This document shows, piece after piece, positions 22,204-34,992 of a stretch of DNA of 64,000 nucleotides (position 1 is the stretch's first letter; the number at the start of each line of letters is the position of its first letter). The notes below the pieces were generated by a model. It was given only the letters and a program-made list of their open reading frames with translations, was not told the DNA's origin and searched no databases. The stretch covers positions 78,106,298 to 78,170,297 of the forward strand of contig NC_134138.1 of the NCBI RefSeq assembly GCF_033958435.1. Reading direction: 5' to 3'. A program made the translations under genes and the position numbers. This stretch comes from Carettochelys insculpta (Eukaryota; Chordata; Testudines; Carettochelyidae).

Positions 22204-22745
22204 CCCCTTTTTGGGTTACGTATTCTCTTTCTTATCTATGGTGCCAGATCATACTGGTCTGTCTTTTGTGACGCCAGTTTGTTACAAGGGCATTTCTTAC
22301 TTAATTTGCACTTGTAAGACAGGAGATAAGCAATTTAGGAGTACAGGACATTCTTTTTGTGTGGGTAGGGCACTTCCCCTTCTGGGTGATTGTGTGTGTG
22401 CATCATATCGATCAATGCCAGCTGGGGTGATTTCTTGAGGGTCCCCCCCGCTCTCATATTGACAGTTAGGCCTGTTAGCCTTCTATCTGTACTTTCTGCT
22501 TCTCAGGGTCACGATAAGCTAGCACATCTGGGCCTCAATGAGGGCATCAAAGATTGTGCTGTCAGCAGCCGTTTCCGTGCCCTGTGTGCTTCTCAGTGGG
22601 GAGTGGGGGCAGCGAGCAAGCTGGCTTGTAAGGGGGAGACTTTGTCTGGCTACACGCTCTCTCCTTTTGTCTTAGAGCAGCTACATTAGAGAGCTTACAG
22701 TGGCACAGCACTATTGGTGCAGCTGTGCTGCTGTAAACTCCCTAA

Positions 22746-23321
22746 TGCAGCTGTCCCCTGAATCTTGTTCTATGGGGAAAGATAATGCAAACAGGTGGCC
22801 AGCACCTTCTGCTGACCCATCTCTAAGCAGGTATTTGAATCCTATTTAAAGCTGCTGCCGATATTGTAGCTAGCTTTACTTTGTTCAAAGTTCCCTAGTT
22901 TATAAGTAAGTGGGAGTAGCCAGTGCTTACGTGTCCATCCTGTATGCACGCTTTAAGCACCGGTTCTCTAGAAACTGGTAGCCAGGGACAAATCAAACCC
23001 AAATAGAAAACTGTGGGGACAGCTAAAATGAGGAACGAAGCTATGTGACAGGACCATATCACACCTTTAAAACAGTAGCATTTTCCAGTGGAGAGAGAAA
23101 ATCCCAAAGGACACACACACAGCAACAATGTAACTAGAAAATGAAGTCATTCAGATTATGCCCATCTATCAAAAATGTTTCACAGTACTCGTGAAACAAG
23201 TTATTGTGTAAAAATAACCATTGCCTTATTTTCAGGTTTTTGTTAGTGATTAGTGGAATTCACCAGACATGCTCACAAATGAACAATGACTACCATCAGA
23301 GGAAGTTAAAATAGCTGCAAT
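22746..23321. other. No recognised feature
   Basis: Mixed DNA. Nothing recognisable on either strand. Confidence 0.4.
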
Positions 23322-23500
23322 CAGTGTTCCCCCTATTTTTTTCAATCTGTGTGCAGAATGAAATTTGCTATGTACACGGAGGCATGTGTGGATGTGTACT
23401 ACCACTAGAAACACATGCTGCTGGTTGGGGGCACTGCGCTAATCAGATGGGCAGCCTCTGAATCTCTCCTTGGTGGCTGCTCAAGTGCTCAGCTTACAGG
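23322..23500. mobile_element. Possible hAT-type MITE fragment
   Basis: It begins 'cagtgttccccctatttttt' and continues 'gtgtgcagaatgaaatttg', a repeat start I know from reptile genomes. The other end is not identified. Confidence 0.4.
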
Positions 23501-26500
23501 GAGTACTAGCTGCAATGCATTTAAACAAAAACTATCATAGAACTACTTGTACTCAGGAATGTGGACTGCCTCCACAGCGAAGATGGAAAAAAATTGCAAA
23601 AATGATGCATGGAAAAGGACTACTTGATTGTTTAGTCTATTCCCAGACAAAAATGAAATTTTGTTTAGTTTGCATGAACAAAATCAAATGTTAGAAAATC
23701 AGGAAATTCTGAGGGAAGATTACACTGACACAGATTTGCTCTCAAAATACTCTGACTCAGGAGAGAGCATAAAGACAAAACTCAGACTTTCAGATGGAAA
23801 ATCAGCAACAACCAGGATTCCGCTAATGTGAAGGAATGGTTGTCCTGGTGGGGATAAGTTGTTTTTAATCGTGCACTTCAGAATGCACATAACTGAAAAA
23901 TGACCTTTCTTACAATACTGAGACTAATGGACTTCTCTCTTCTACTTCTGTGCACATCTAGGAATCCACCTTCAACTTCAAAGGGGACAAGCACTTTGCT
24001 TCTCTGCCAAGAGTCAGAGTTCAAATGTATAATTGCTGAAGATTTTTAATTAATTAATTAATTTTTTAAAAAGAGCTTATTTAAAACTCTGAACATTGTC
24101 CTTCATACAAAGGATTATGGTAACAAGTCTCAGCTGATTATAGCTAAATTAAAGCTATCCAAAGTTACAGGCAGTGGGTTTACATTTGTATTTGCTAAAA
24201 AAAGAAGCATCAAACAACTTTTCTGGCTAGATGCTCCTGATGAATCAGTGAATTGATCAATAAATCAACTCAGCAATATCGGCTTCAGCTCATGTACATT
24301 GGCACAGTCAATGTAGCTACGCTGCCATACCCTAGCTGAGGCTGTGGCCCCATATTCTCTGATTTGTCTTGCTCAGACATCCATTTGTCCAGACATCCTT
24401 AATCTAAACTGTGGAAAAAGCTAGATACTGCTACACAAGTTGAATAATTCTATTGACTTGAATGGGTGAGTGAGAAAATTTCTCCCACATGATATAAATG
24501 AGGATATGATAGTCTAGACCTAAATCAATCTTGGGAAGATATTGTTGCAACTGTACTGGGGCACGAATAATGTAGTGGTGGTGGTGGTGGTGGTTTGATG
24601 ACCCACTTAAGTTCTGCAGGAATTCCCCTTCTCTGTTGCCTTACTACTTAAATCTTTCTACCTTTGCTCAGCAATGTTCCTGTAAACTCCCTGCTATCCT
24701 CAGCCCAATCCTATGCACATGCACACATTGATGTGCCTTCTACAGACTGAAAAGTTGGAAAATGAGGCACAAGTCCATCCACAGTAGACCTAATCAATTT
24801 TTTTGCCTTTTCTTTAGAAATTGTTACACAGAATCACTCTTGATTCTATCATCTTATCAGACATACAGAACAGAAGAGCCAGAACAGGTAGTGGTCTAAG
24901 CTATCTGGTATCCGAAAGGTCTTCTCCATTTAATGATGGTCATCTGTCCCTACTCTGGTGCGCTCAAATGTGGAGCCTTTTATACCCAAGTTTTCTTTGT
25001 ATATTTCCATAGAACACTGATTGGAGGAAAGCTAGTGTATATGTGATTTAACATTAGACATACACAGTTGCAGATTTACTTAGGATGTACATAATTTATA
25101 TTTCATTTTCCTGTCTATCACAAATCATTAGCATTATGTCAACACAACTCAACAATAACTAACAAAATGTAACTCTTATTTTCTACCATTCAGCAGTTTT
25201 CCTCATATTACAGTATTATAAAGCATTATACACTGACGGTCATAAAATATTCATTGACATAACCTTGACTTCTCTATACAAATGAAAAATGATGAGGGAT
25301 GATGCAACCATAATGTCAGCATTGTCTAATTGCCAAACATGGGTTTTGTGGGATTTTTAGCAACTTCTCTGTAAATATCTAAAAAAACACACTCAGCACT
25401 TTTTACCTATTGGAGTGCAGAGTACTTATTCATTTGAGGGCTTAGGTTTTAAATTCTTCCCCAAAAGACATTTCAAGGTTTCCTCCCAAGCAAATATCTT
25501 TAAATCAGTAGGAACGAGGTATCAGGTCTTGCAGGGAATGGAATGGGGAGTAGGTAGATCCTCTTATTCTCTGTCTGATCCAATGGAAAGTGATTTTTAA
25601 TTTTCTCCAACTGTCCCCCCTGTAATGTAAGCTCTTACTTTTCTAAAAATACACCAAATATGTAATCATGAATTCTACCTTTTGAACATGATTTTAATTT
25701 TCCAAGAGCTTCCAATTAAGGCAGAAAGCATTTTTTTCCAATGAAAAACCTCCCTATAGTTTGTGGTTGTCTTTGCGAGTGAAAGACTTTCTGTTTTTAA
25801 ATGAAAGCTTACTTCCATATCTATGGTCTGTGAGGCATGAAGAAAGTAGTGTTTCTTCCTATGTTCCTAACAGGCAGATGTTAAAAGGGAAATGTTAAAG
25901 TGGGTTGAGCTCTTCTCCTATCTCCTTGACTTGCAAATCAGACCAACTCAGCAAATTCTTGCATATAGGTGCAAGGGAATCCACTATGCAGAAACTAACT
26001 TACACATTATGCCTGCAGCTGCACCCCAAACACTGGTACAAACTAAAGCTTCTACATTTGCGCTCTTTGGTCTACAAGGTTCCTATTCAAAGCATCATTA
26101 TGAAGATGAGGACCCATGCCCTAAGACTGCCCAAAACAGAACAAATATCATGTCAAAGACACAAGGCATATTCTCTTAAAAAAGAGATTTTAGACTGAGA
26201 CTGGGACCACATTGGTCTATGGTAAACCTTTATCACCTTTTTACTTAGGCAAATCATACTGTCTTCTAGTAGTTTATTTCCCAAGGGTCAAAAATAGTGC
26301 ACACAGAGGCTTTAATAAACTGTCTGGAAATACCAATTCTCCATAATTCACTGCCACAAATGTCACTGAAATACAGATATATTTTGTTTGAAAGGCCAAC
26401 TATGTGCTCGTTAAGTATGGAAAGGGAAATATTAAAAAGAAACTAATTTTTACTGGCTCCAATAAGAAGAAAATAAACTATGCTCTTTGGATAGTCAATC

Positions 26501-26989
26501 TTGGTCTAAAAACAATATACACTGTCATTATCCTAAGGCACTATAGTAAGTAGTATGTTAGGTAACTCAATTAAGTATCAGAGACAAACCTATTATGAAT
26601 ACAAGAGTTCTGAGGAAACTGAGTAGTACCATTATATCGAGTGATCAAAAGTATTTACTTTTTTAATGAATCATGACAATCAACATTGTTTCAGCAGAAA
26701 TAATTAATCTTTTAGTACTAGAGAATGTGAGTATTGATCCCACTGCCTCTAACCTATTAATGTAATTTCTAGTGGGTCACTTCTCAAACCTCAGTGACTT
26801 CTGAAAAATGGCCATTCTTCACTTGTTTGGTGATGGCTCACAAATCTCCCTCTCTCTAGTTCAAATCTGGCTTTTTCAGCCGCTCTCTCTCTTCATTTGT
26901 ACTTAATGTCAATTTGAAATTGCTTGAAAAAACTCTTTTGTAAAAGATGCCTCTTTTCATAAAGATTATCTTCTGTGAAAAAAGCTGCC
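23501..26989. other. No recognised feature (3.5 kb), one GTG microsatellite
   Basis: AT-rich, without recognisable repeats or exons. A short (GTG)n run lies at 24575-24594. The longest frames are under 100 codons and overlap each other in different frames near 25890-26200. Confidence 0.45.
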
Positions 26990-27370
26990 TCTTTCTGTAA
27001 TGCAGATGATTCAGGCAATTTTTCTCACTGGGGAAAGACACTTCTGAAAAATGGCCATTTATTTTCAACAGCAGGGGAGAATGAGGGCAATGTAGTCTGG
27101 GAAGATGACTTCACACACCCACAACCACTTAGGGGACATTTTTGTCCCAAAATGCACACGCAAAAAATACTCAGAATGCAATGGGACTGAAGGAACTGTG
27201 GGATAGGTGCCCACAATGCACTGCTGCAACAGTCAAACTTTGGTAACTTATGAGGGAAGCACTAAGTCGACTGTGAGCAACTGCAGAGAGTCATCTTCAA
27301 CTTTATGAACTCTGGTGTTACAAAGTCAACTTTAATAAATTAAACTTTGTTTCATAGTGTAGCCACAGCC
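26990..27370 (-). mobile_element. Ancient Harbinger left-end fragment
   Basis: Read on the minus strand from 27370 it matches the first few hundred bases of the element at 16294: 'ggctgtggctacactatga', then 'aatttattaaagttgac', then 'gcattgtgggcacc'. It is truncated on the other side. Confidence 0.65.
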
Positions 27371-27539
27371 TCAGATTCCTAAGGTTGTAGGTCTGGAACA
27401 AACTACCTATATTAGGGTTCAGATTTGACCACCTAAACAGGAATTCAGGAATCTTAAGTGGCTTTCACCGCACTAATTTGGCCATATGACACATTAATAC
27501 CTGCATGTGAACCTGCTAATCCCAGCACTAACAGTCTTG
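27371..27539. other. No recognised feature
   Basis: Short unannotated spacer. Confidence 0.4.
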
Positions 27540-27685
27540 TTTGCCTCATTCAACTATTATGTCTTGTCTCTTTGCAAGTTCTTTGAATCAGGGATCATCT
27601 TTTTTTTTAATATGAAATCTGTATGATGTCTTGTACAATGCAGCCCTGAACTGATTAGTCTCTAGGTACCACTGCAACAGAAAGA
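27540..27685. mobile_element. MIR-like SINE 3' part
   Basis: The series 'tgtctctttgcaagttcttt', 'cagggatcatct', 'cttgtacaatgcagc' and 'gtaccactgcaacag' resembles the conserved tail of amniote MIR/CORE-type SINEs. The call is from memory of the family. Confidence 0.45.
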
Positions 27686-27799
27686 TTTCAATGTATATCA
27701 TTAATCACTGTACATGAAATTAATGATGGAAAAGGATCCTGACTGTCTGCATTAGGACTCCTCAACTCAATCACCTCTGAATGACTCAGGCTACATCTA

Positions 27800-28800
27800 C
27801 GCCTGCCAAACTGTTCAGGATAGTCAAAACCAAAGCAGACTGTTAAGAACTTCAAAAAGATCTCAGAAAACTGAGTGATTGGGCAGCAAAATGGCAAATA
27901 AAATTTAATGTGGGTAAGTGTAAGGTAATGCACATTGGGAAAAATAACCCCAATTATACACACAATATGATGGGGGCAAATTTAGCTACAACAGATCAAG
28001 AAAGGGATCTTGGAATTATAGTGGATAGTTCTCTGAAAACATCCATGCAGTGTGCAGCAGAAGTCAGTAAAGCAAGTAGGATGTTTGGAATAATTAAAAA
28101 AGGGATAGAAAATAAGACAAAGAATATCTTACTTCCCCTATATAAAACTATGGTACTCCCACATCTAGAGTGCTGCATGCAGATGTGGTCTCCTCACCTT
28201 AAAAAAGATATATTGGCATTAGAAAAGGTTCAGAAAAGGGCAACTAAAATGAGTAAGGGTTTGGAAAGGGTCCCATATGAGGAGAAGCTAGCGAGACTGG
28301 GACTTTTCAGTCTAGAAAAGAGAAGACTGATGGGCGATATGATAGAGGTATATAAAATCATGAATGGTGTGGAGAAAGTGAATACAGAAAAGTTATTTAG
28401 TTGTTCCCATAATATAAAAACTGGAGGACACCAAATGAAATTAACGGGTAACAGGTTCAAAACTAATAAAAGAAAGCTTTTTTTCACACAGCACACAGTC
28501 AACCTGTGGAACTCCTTACCAGAGGAATGCTGTGAAGGCCAGGACTCTAACAGAGTTTAAAAAAGAGATTGATAAATATTTGGAGGTTAGGTCCATAGAT
28601 GGTTATTAGCAAGGGGTAAGGTATGGTGCCTAGCCTTTTGTTGAAGGCAGGAGATGGATGGCAGGAGACAAATCGCTTGATCATTGTCTTTGGTTCACCT
28701 CCTCTGAGGCACCTGTCATTGGCTACCATCAGCAGACAGGATACTGGACTAGATGGACCTTTGGTCTGACCCAGTATGGCCGTTCTTATGTTCTTATGAC
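27800..28800 (+). mobile_element. CR1 LINE, 5'-truncated 3' end
   Basis: It contains the C-terminal part of the CR1 ORF2 protein and the 3' UTR, ending 'ctggactagatggacctttg', 'gtctgacccagtatggccg' and the ATGTTCTT-type terminal repeats. The 5' truncation is typical of target-primed insertion. Confidence 0.85.
27910..28560 (+). pseudogene. CR1 reverse transcriptase C-terminal fragment
   Basis: A frame of 216 codons matching the region downstream of the CR1 RT catalytic core, with GKCKVMHIGK, DLGIIVDSSLK, LLPLYKTMVLPHLE and LEKVQKRATKMSKGLE. The catalytic domain itself is not present. The last residues (VNLWNSLPEECCEG) are followed by a frame change, after which the coding sequence becomes non-coding. 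Younger-looking than the relic at 7590. Confidence 0.8.
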
Positions 28801-30483
28801 TTTGGGGTGTGATTCACAGCTTATACAGACATACTCATGCTAATTATCATATGACCTTGAATGTTAAAAGTGGTATACTACAACAGCACAGACAACAATG
28901 AGTAAAGGTACTAGCCAGCTGCCTCAAATATGTGTGAAGAAGGTCTGAGAGGGTGAGATGGTTTGTATTCAGGGAGGTTACAGCCCAGAGTATGTCCTGC
29001 AGCTGTGCTACTATTTTGAGTGTTTAGTTTATTTTTAGCTAGTGTGAGTGTGTCTATGGAATCTTGCAATCATGCTCTTAGCTCCAAATACACAGGTAGC
29101 CATCCAAATCCTCAACAAAAGAAATGGGGTAGTTATCAATTAGCATAATTTCCCTTAGTGTTACAAAGCTCTTTCTAGCTCTTTCCTTTAGGGCTGGTTC
29201 TAATGTGGAAGTTTGACTTCAGTGTGTTCTCTTATTTTAATTTTTGTTGCATAGTTGCCCATGGAAGAACCTCTAGGAAATTTGACTGACAGAACTTTGT
29301 CAAAGTTAGGACTTGGTGAAAACTTCTTTTACACATTTCTTCTTCTTACTTCCATTCAATGAGAGATAACAAAATAAGTTAATGTACCAAATGGAGTCCC
29401 AGATGGATCATTGTAAGCAAGAAGCACATTTTTCTATTTGTCTTCTATTTTTATTAATTTATATTTTGCTCTAATGTATGCACAGGAATGAAAAATACTC
29501 CTCCTGTCTAAACACACATCTAATAAGATGGTGTGTTCCATCAATGGTCCAAACTCTTGCATTAATATAAATAAGAAAAAACACTGAAATATGGAGATGT
29601 CTGGCTTGCAACACCAATTTGACATTTTGCTGCTGACAGCCCAATTAAATAAAATGTCATAGATGAATATCTTTACTGACAAGTGTACTAAATAAGGAGA
29701 TATTCACTTAATATTTGCCAGTAATTAAATAATATTGAAGAGTAAGGAGTATGTCCAATTGCATTACTGATACTAATCAATGTGTAATCAGAATGAAAAT
29801 TAACAATTTGGCATATGGTTAACTGAAATATGCCTAATTTTAACTGTTATGCTTTCCTGGGTATTTATTTGCAAAATGCACACCCATAATTGGGTTCTCT
29901 TCTGTTGCTCTCTATAGCTGAACTTGACTTAAAATATTCAGCATAGTGAAAAATAATTAAAAGCTACTTAATTTACTTCAACAGTTATATATTGGAATAC
30001 AGAATGTATTTCATAGAAATATAATCATTCTTCCTATTTAGAGCCTCCTAACGAGTTGCCACAGTAGGATAATGACAGTTATCATTCAGGAGGAGCTGAA
30101 GTCAATGGGAGCCTCACATGAATTATGATAGAATGGTTAGGTCTATTGTTTTGTTTGTTTTGTTTTAAAGACGTGGAAGAAGGTTAGTAGCCCCTTGGAG
30201 AGAGCCACAAAGTGATCTCTTAAGGTTTTGAGAAAAGGTTATGAAAATACTGTGATAGCTACAGGCAGTTTGTCATTGACAGAGATGCTAAAAAGCTAGT
30301 CATCTGCTCAGGCTGTGACACAGGGGAGGAGGGATTCGTCACTCTTCCAGGTCTGATATGCATGACAAAAATAGCTTTTTAATGTAGAAACTTCCAGTTT
30401 GTTGGGTCCTGTTAATCTAATGTACAGAATGTATTGTTGTGTGGAGGGGGAGGAGGGAGTAATAACTACAGACTGTATGCACT
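28801..30483. other. No recognised feature
   Basis: AT-rich, without open frames over 85 codons and without recognisable repeats. Confidence 0.45.
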
Positions 30484-30600
30484 AGTGGTTCCCAAACCTT
30501 GTACTACCATGACCTGTCAACTTCATTTTGGTTTTTTTACAGCCCAGCTCAGAGAGGCTCAAAATCATTTGCCAGTGCCCTTCACCCCCTCTGCCCTGCT
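30484..30600. mobile_element. hAT-type end fragment
   Basis: It begins 'agtggttcccaaaccttg' and continues 'ccatgacctgtcaacttc', the familiar start of a hAT MITE. The other end was not found. Confidence 0.4.
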
Positions 30601-31213
30601 GAGATGTCAATGACCCCCTCTGAAGCACCTTCAGTTCTAACGCTGCAACTGTAATCCTGCCCAGGAGTGGAGGGGAGTCTCTTTGTGGGGAGAAGATTTA
30701 TTGGACAGCAGGCTTACTCCACACTCAACAATAGCAGTGACTTCTGTGTTATGGTATGGGGCTGGATTGCCAGCACCATTCAGATCTGGACCGGCTGTCC
30801 CTTCCTCATGGTAGAGAGGGAGCTGAAACAAACATGAATGAGCAGTGTTGTGACTTGGCATACATGGCTGCAGTGCCACTCAAGTTTGGTCTAACCCTCT
30901 CTCCATCATGGCACAGTATCATAAAAGCTACAGCACATTTTTTCCCAAGACATCCATTTTGACTCCGCCTTCCGCAAATGGTTGAGTTGCAAATCTAACA
31001 CAGGTAATGCATTCTCCATTTCACTTTGATTTTTTGCTTTTATATGGGTTAATTGCATTTCTATAACTGGGACTTGATGTTTCATTGTAACTGAAAATAT
31101 ACCTGGTGAGTTGGGCACCTTTTAGAATTTGTGGCTTATCCCTATTTTAATTTTAGCCACATATAGGCTGTTTTCCTTCAACATGTTTGTTATGTAATTG
31201 GAAGAGGAGGGGT
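30601..31213. other. No recognised feature
   Basis: Unannotated DNA with short overlapping frames on opposite strands. Confidence 0.4.
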
Positions 31214-31249
31214 GACGTAGATAGGAGTTGCGGTGTATTCTCCCGAATT
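31214..31249 (-). repeat. 36-bp block identical to part of Harbinger copy B
   Basis: The reverse complement of 31214-31249 is identical base for base to 40946-40981. It starts 'aattcgggagaatacacc' and ends 'ctatctacgtc'. The flanks do not match. Confidence 0.85.
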
Positions 31250-31977
31250 CTGACAAGCCAAGCTCTACACACTGAAGATACCTCCGTGAGACTATAGAAG
31301 TTCAAAATGTAATCTTATATGCTCTGCTGGTTCACAGGCTTCATAGATTCTCAGTGGTGCTTGAGTACACATGCAGACAGGTCTGGATTCCAAGCAACGG
31401 ATGACATATTAATAATATGCAAAATGTCCATCTCTGATTTGGCATGACTAAACCAAATGGAAATCCTACAGGGATTCTTATATCAATTTGCTACTATCAA
31501 ACCTGAGGCCATTCACTTTGGGATGATCCCTGAAGCATTTGACCATCATGTCTCCCTCAAAAGCGAATACTGCCATTTTGGCAGCAGTGTGTTGCTCTTT
31601 CAGTAACCTAACTCATTTCCTAATGTAAACGCTATATGAGGAGCTGTTCAATATTTCAAATGACTATTTAAAAAGTCAAGTTGAAAATGACTTAGAGCTG
31701 AAAAAATTCTGCTGAAAGGGCTGCTGGATTCCTGGGAGATGGGCAAAGGGGAAGGCAAGGGCAGCCAAATGGTACAGAACTTCTTCGACTACTAACAAAC
31801 CACACAGATTCGTAATTACATACATGTACTCAGTATCCCATTTTTTCCTTTTTATTTTTTGCATTATGATCCAAGGGGCCCACTCCTAGATGATATGTGA
31901 GCAGCAATTCTATCATTTCATGGTTTTCTCTGTTGACTCCCCATTGACTTTTGCACAACTCACTTTCTGTCATGTGA
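31250..31977. other. No recognised feature
   Basis: Unannotated AT-rich DNA. Confidence 0.4.
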
Positions 31978-32122
31978 GAACAAGAAGTCCTGTGGCACCT
32001 TATAGACTAACAGATGTTTAAGAGCATAGATTTCATAGGCAAAGACCCACTTCGTCAGACGCAGCTTATACCCCTATATATCTGTAAGTCTATAAGGTGC
32101 CACAGGACTTCTTCTTGTTCTC
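31978..32122. mobile_element. Inverted pair of Penelope tails
   Basis: 'aagaagtcctgtggcacctt' on the left faces 'aaggtgccacaggacttctt' on the right around about 32050. No clear target duplication. Confidence 0.7.
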
Positions 32123-33453
32123 CAAGATACCTCTCTGGTACTTGATTTCTGCCCTGTGTTTTGTCAGAACTTGATCTTAAGGAACTTGGGGTTTGGGTTT
32201 CAAAAGTATTCATGTAAACTTATTGCTGCCTCTGGTGAAGTCACTGAACAGTCTGCTTGGCCAGGTCCCTGTCAGATATTGTATTCACCCTTAGAACAAT
32301 GTGATGTTTATTATGGGTGGAGGGGAATTCCATAAAATAAAAGTCTACTGTTATAAAATTATTTGGCACCTTGTATATGTAAAGTATCCAGGTAATGAGC
32401 ATGAATAGAAACTTGTAGTAAATGAAAGGTTCTAATGTTGTCACCCACGTTTCTTCTTCCTCCTCAGCAATGGATACATTGTTGCTTGGATACACTGTAG
32501 TTGTATTGCATATCTGCTTTTCACTCAACCCCTTTTCTTCCCACAGGTGGCTGGGATTATAAAACACAATCCTGCTATGATATGAGCTGGGCCTGGGAGA
32601 ACCAGTTCACCAAATAACCAAATCAAGCAAGTGTATTGAGGTAGTAGACATGTGTTGGGTTCATCTTTGGGAAGATTAAGGGATTTTACTTACTGCACTT
32701 CAGTGGCAATGACTGCATGATAACAAAAATGACCTACCTTCATTATTAAACTTCAAATCCATGGGTGGGGCAGTGGGGCACAGTGTCACTGCTTGTACTA
32801 CAGTTTGTGCATAGTGCTATCAATCTCTTTTACATTACATTTAATTAATGTTGTTCTCTCTCACGGCCACCACACACATAGTTCAGCAAATCTTTGCTCA
32901 TGGAAAGACAAAAGGCGAAGAAGACAGAAATTTATCATGTTGGAATTGAGTAATCCTGCCAAAATCACACAATTCTGACAAGTATGGGCTCTACCCAAAG
33001 GCATTTATCCCTTACTTCAGTGAACACCAACTCTTCTTGGGTGGAATACCAACTATAAAATAAAGAGTCACATCACGACCTCTAACCAGGGTGGTGGGAG
33101 ATAAAAAGAAATCATTCTTGAGGAATCAGAAGAATTTTTAGTCTTTAGGTAAAACTCATATTCTTAAAATTAAGGTTCAGAAGTCCCATTATGTCTTCCC
33201 TAGTTGAACTTTAGGTTTGCAGGTTATGGAGAAGTAGGGGAGTAGACATGGCAGTTAAAACAGTCTAAACATGATTTGTGGAACAGTTGTGCAAGATGAT
33301 GTGCCTTGTTTATGGTAGTTCATGGAACCAATAATTTCCAAGTGACAGATTTACAGTGTGCTACGCTGTTCTCTCCATATGCAAATGGGGCAATGGAATT
33401 AAGGTAGTTTTCCATCAAGGCACAGACTCATACATAAAAATGAAGTATTCTTG
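32123..33453. other. No recognised feature
   Basis: Unannotated DNA. The 108-codon minus frame at 32241-32567 shows no recognisable domain. Confidence 0.4.
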
Positions 33454-33461
33454 GTGTAGTG

Positions 33462-34984
33462 CAGGAGTCGGGTACATGTGGCTCTGGAGCTGCATGCAGC
33501 TCTTTAAGGAGTCATTTGCTTCCACAGGTGCTGACTCGTCTGAGGCTCCAGCTGCTGGAATGACCTCATCCTGCCACCACAGGAATGATACCTTGTATGT
33601 CCAGCCTGGCCAGTGCTCAACTCTCCATCCTCTTCTTCTCAAGTCTGGCCAGGTCAGGGGTCAGCAGGACACCAGGGGGTGGGGCTGGCCAGCAGTCAAC
33701 TTATCCTCCTCTCATGTCTGGGAAGGGCAGCAGGGGGTGGAAGCTAGCCTTATTGCTGCGCCTCTGTGTTTCGGTGCAACTATCCCTGTGGGATTGGGCT
33801 CCAGTCTGGGCTCTAGCGCAGCATGGTGTGGTGGGCTGTGTTGAGCGGGATCCTGTTCTGGACTGGTATGGAGTAGTTTGGGTGTCTCTTTTGCTCCCCG
33901 TCCCAGTTTTAATATGGAGATTCTCAAGTGTTTTTGGTTCACATCTGAAAGGCTGTGTCTACATGTGCCCCAAACTTCGAAGTTTACTAATGAAGCACTG
34001 AAATGCATATTCAGCGCTTCATCAGCATGCGGGCGGCAGCGGCGCTTCAAAATTGACGAGCCTTGCCGCCGCGCGGCGCGTCCAGACGGGGCTCCTTTTC
34101 GAAAGGACGCCACCTTCTTCGAAGTCCCCTTATTCCCATGAGCTCATGGGAATAAGGGGACTTCGAAGTAGGTGGCGTGCTTTCGAAAAGGAGCCCCGTC
34201 TGGACGCGCCGCGCGGCGGCAAGGCTCGTCAATTTCGAAGCGCCGCTGCCGCCCGCATGCTGATGAAGCGCTGAATATGCATTTCAGCGCTTCATTAGTA
34301 AACTTCGAAATGGCCATTTGCATGGCCATTTCGAAGTTTGGGGCACGTGTAGACGTAGCCAAAGAGATTTTTTTTTATTCGACCACCACATACCCTTGAA
34401 TCTGTGAAAAGATAACATCTCTTTGGCAGAGTCATCAATTGCTTACGTGGAAAAATTGTATTAGGAATGTGTTTAATATATTTTAATTGTACTTAAATCT
34501 GATTTAGTAACTGGAAATAAAGGCAAGATGGGTAAATGCTGCAATGGGATGCTATAAAGAAGTTGGAGACCAGGAGAAAATTAGTAACATGTTTCAGAAA
34601 GACATTTTATAGTAAAATAGAATGTAAGATATGAGCTGTTCTATACAAATGCAAAGAGCACCCATTATAAATAAGATTACTATACTGTATGCTCCTAAAC
34701 TGAGCCCCTTCAGACTCTCAATTCGTTTCTGGTACTCATTGCCACTAAAGAGGGCTGATCTTGGAGTTTATTAGGACTCAGAAAAGGGTTAAATATTTAC
34801 ACAGATCTCATTACAAATCTTTGTCTGTGTGCTAGTCTTAAAGTAGGGGTTACAAAAAGTATGATTTGATGTTATTTCTGAAGGACTCTCTTTGTATTCA
34901 TATGCATTGTGGCTCTTGAAGTATTAATTTTGTAACCAAATTTGAAATAATGTCTCTTCTCACTATTTTGGCTGCAGACCCCTG
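33462..34984. mobile_element. hAT element relic, 1523 bp, perfect 8-bp duplication
   Basis: It starts caggagtcgggtacatg and ends gctgcagacccctg, inverted ends of the CAGGGGTC type. The exact 8-mer GTGTAGTG flanks it at 33454-33461 and 34985-34992. The left arm reads 'gtggctctggagctgcatg' and the right arm 'tgtggctcttgaagtatta', a hAT family common in amniotes. It has no transposase frame. A palindromic MITE (33951-34360) is inserted within it. Confidence 0.8.
33951..34360. mobile_element. Palindromic TTCGAA MITE, 410 bp
   Basis: The ends are ggctgtgtctacatgtg and cacgtgtagacgtagcc, flanked by AAA at 33948-33950 and 34361-34363. It is palindromic about 'cccatgagctcatggg' near 34136-34151. It matches the 436-bp copies at 57380 and 59133, except that its left arm lacks a 26-bp segment between two TTCGAA motifs. 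Confidence 0.85.
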
Positions 34985-34992
34985 GTGTAGTG

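Larger units (their letters stand above)
21591..22654 (-). mobile_element. Solo LTR of an endogenous retrovirus-like element, 1064 bp
   Basis: It starts TGTTAGCC and ends GGCTACA, giving TG...CA termini. It is flanked by the exact 5-mer CGCTC at 21586-21590 and 22655-22659. A TATA box on the minus strand (22197-22203) and an AATAAA (21800-21805) suggest minus orientation. There is no internal coding region on either side, so it is a solo LTR. The retroviral family is not recognised. Confidence 0.75.
21485..22745. mobile_element. Old MITE split by an LTR
   Basis: The left part (to 21590) has 'gtcagcagaagaacttctcc', and the right part (from 22655) has 'ctctctccttttg' and 'gtgcagctgtgctgctgtaa'. 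Joined, the two read like one old element of the kind seen at 45225-45420. Confidence 0.55.

Noticed and set aside
27910..28560. 216-codon frame as a host gene
   Set aside because: It is the C-terminal part of a CR1 ORF2 protein, followed directly by the CR1 3' end.
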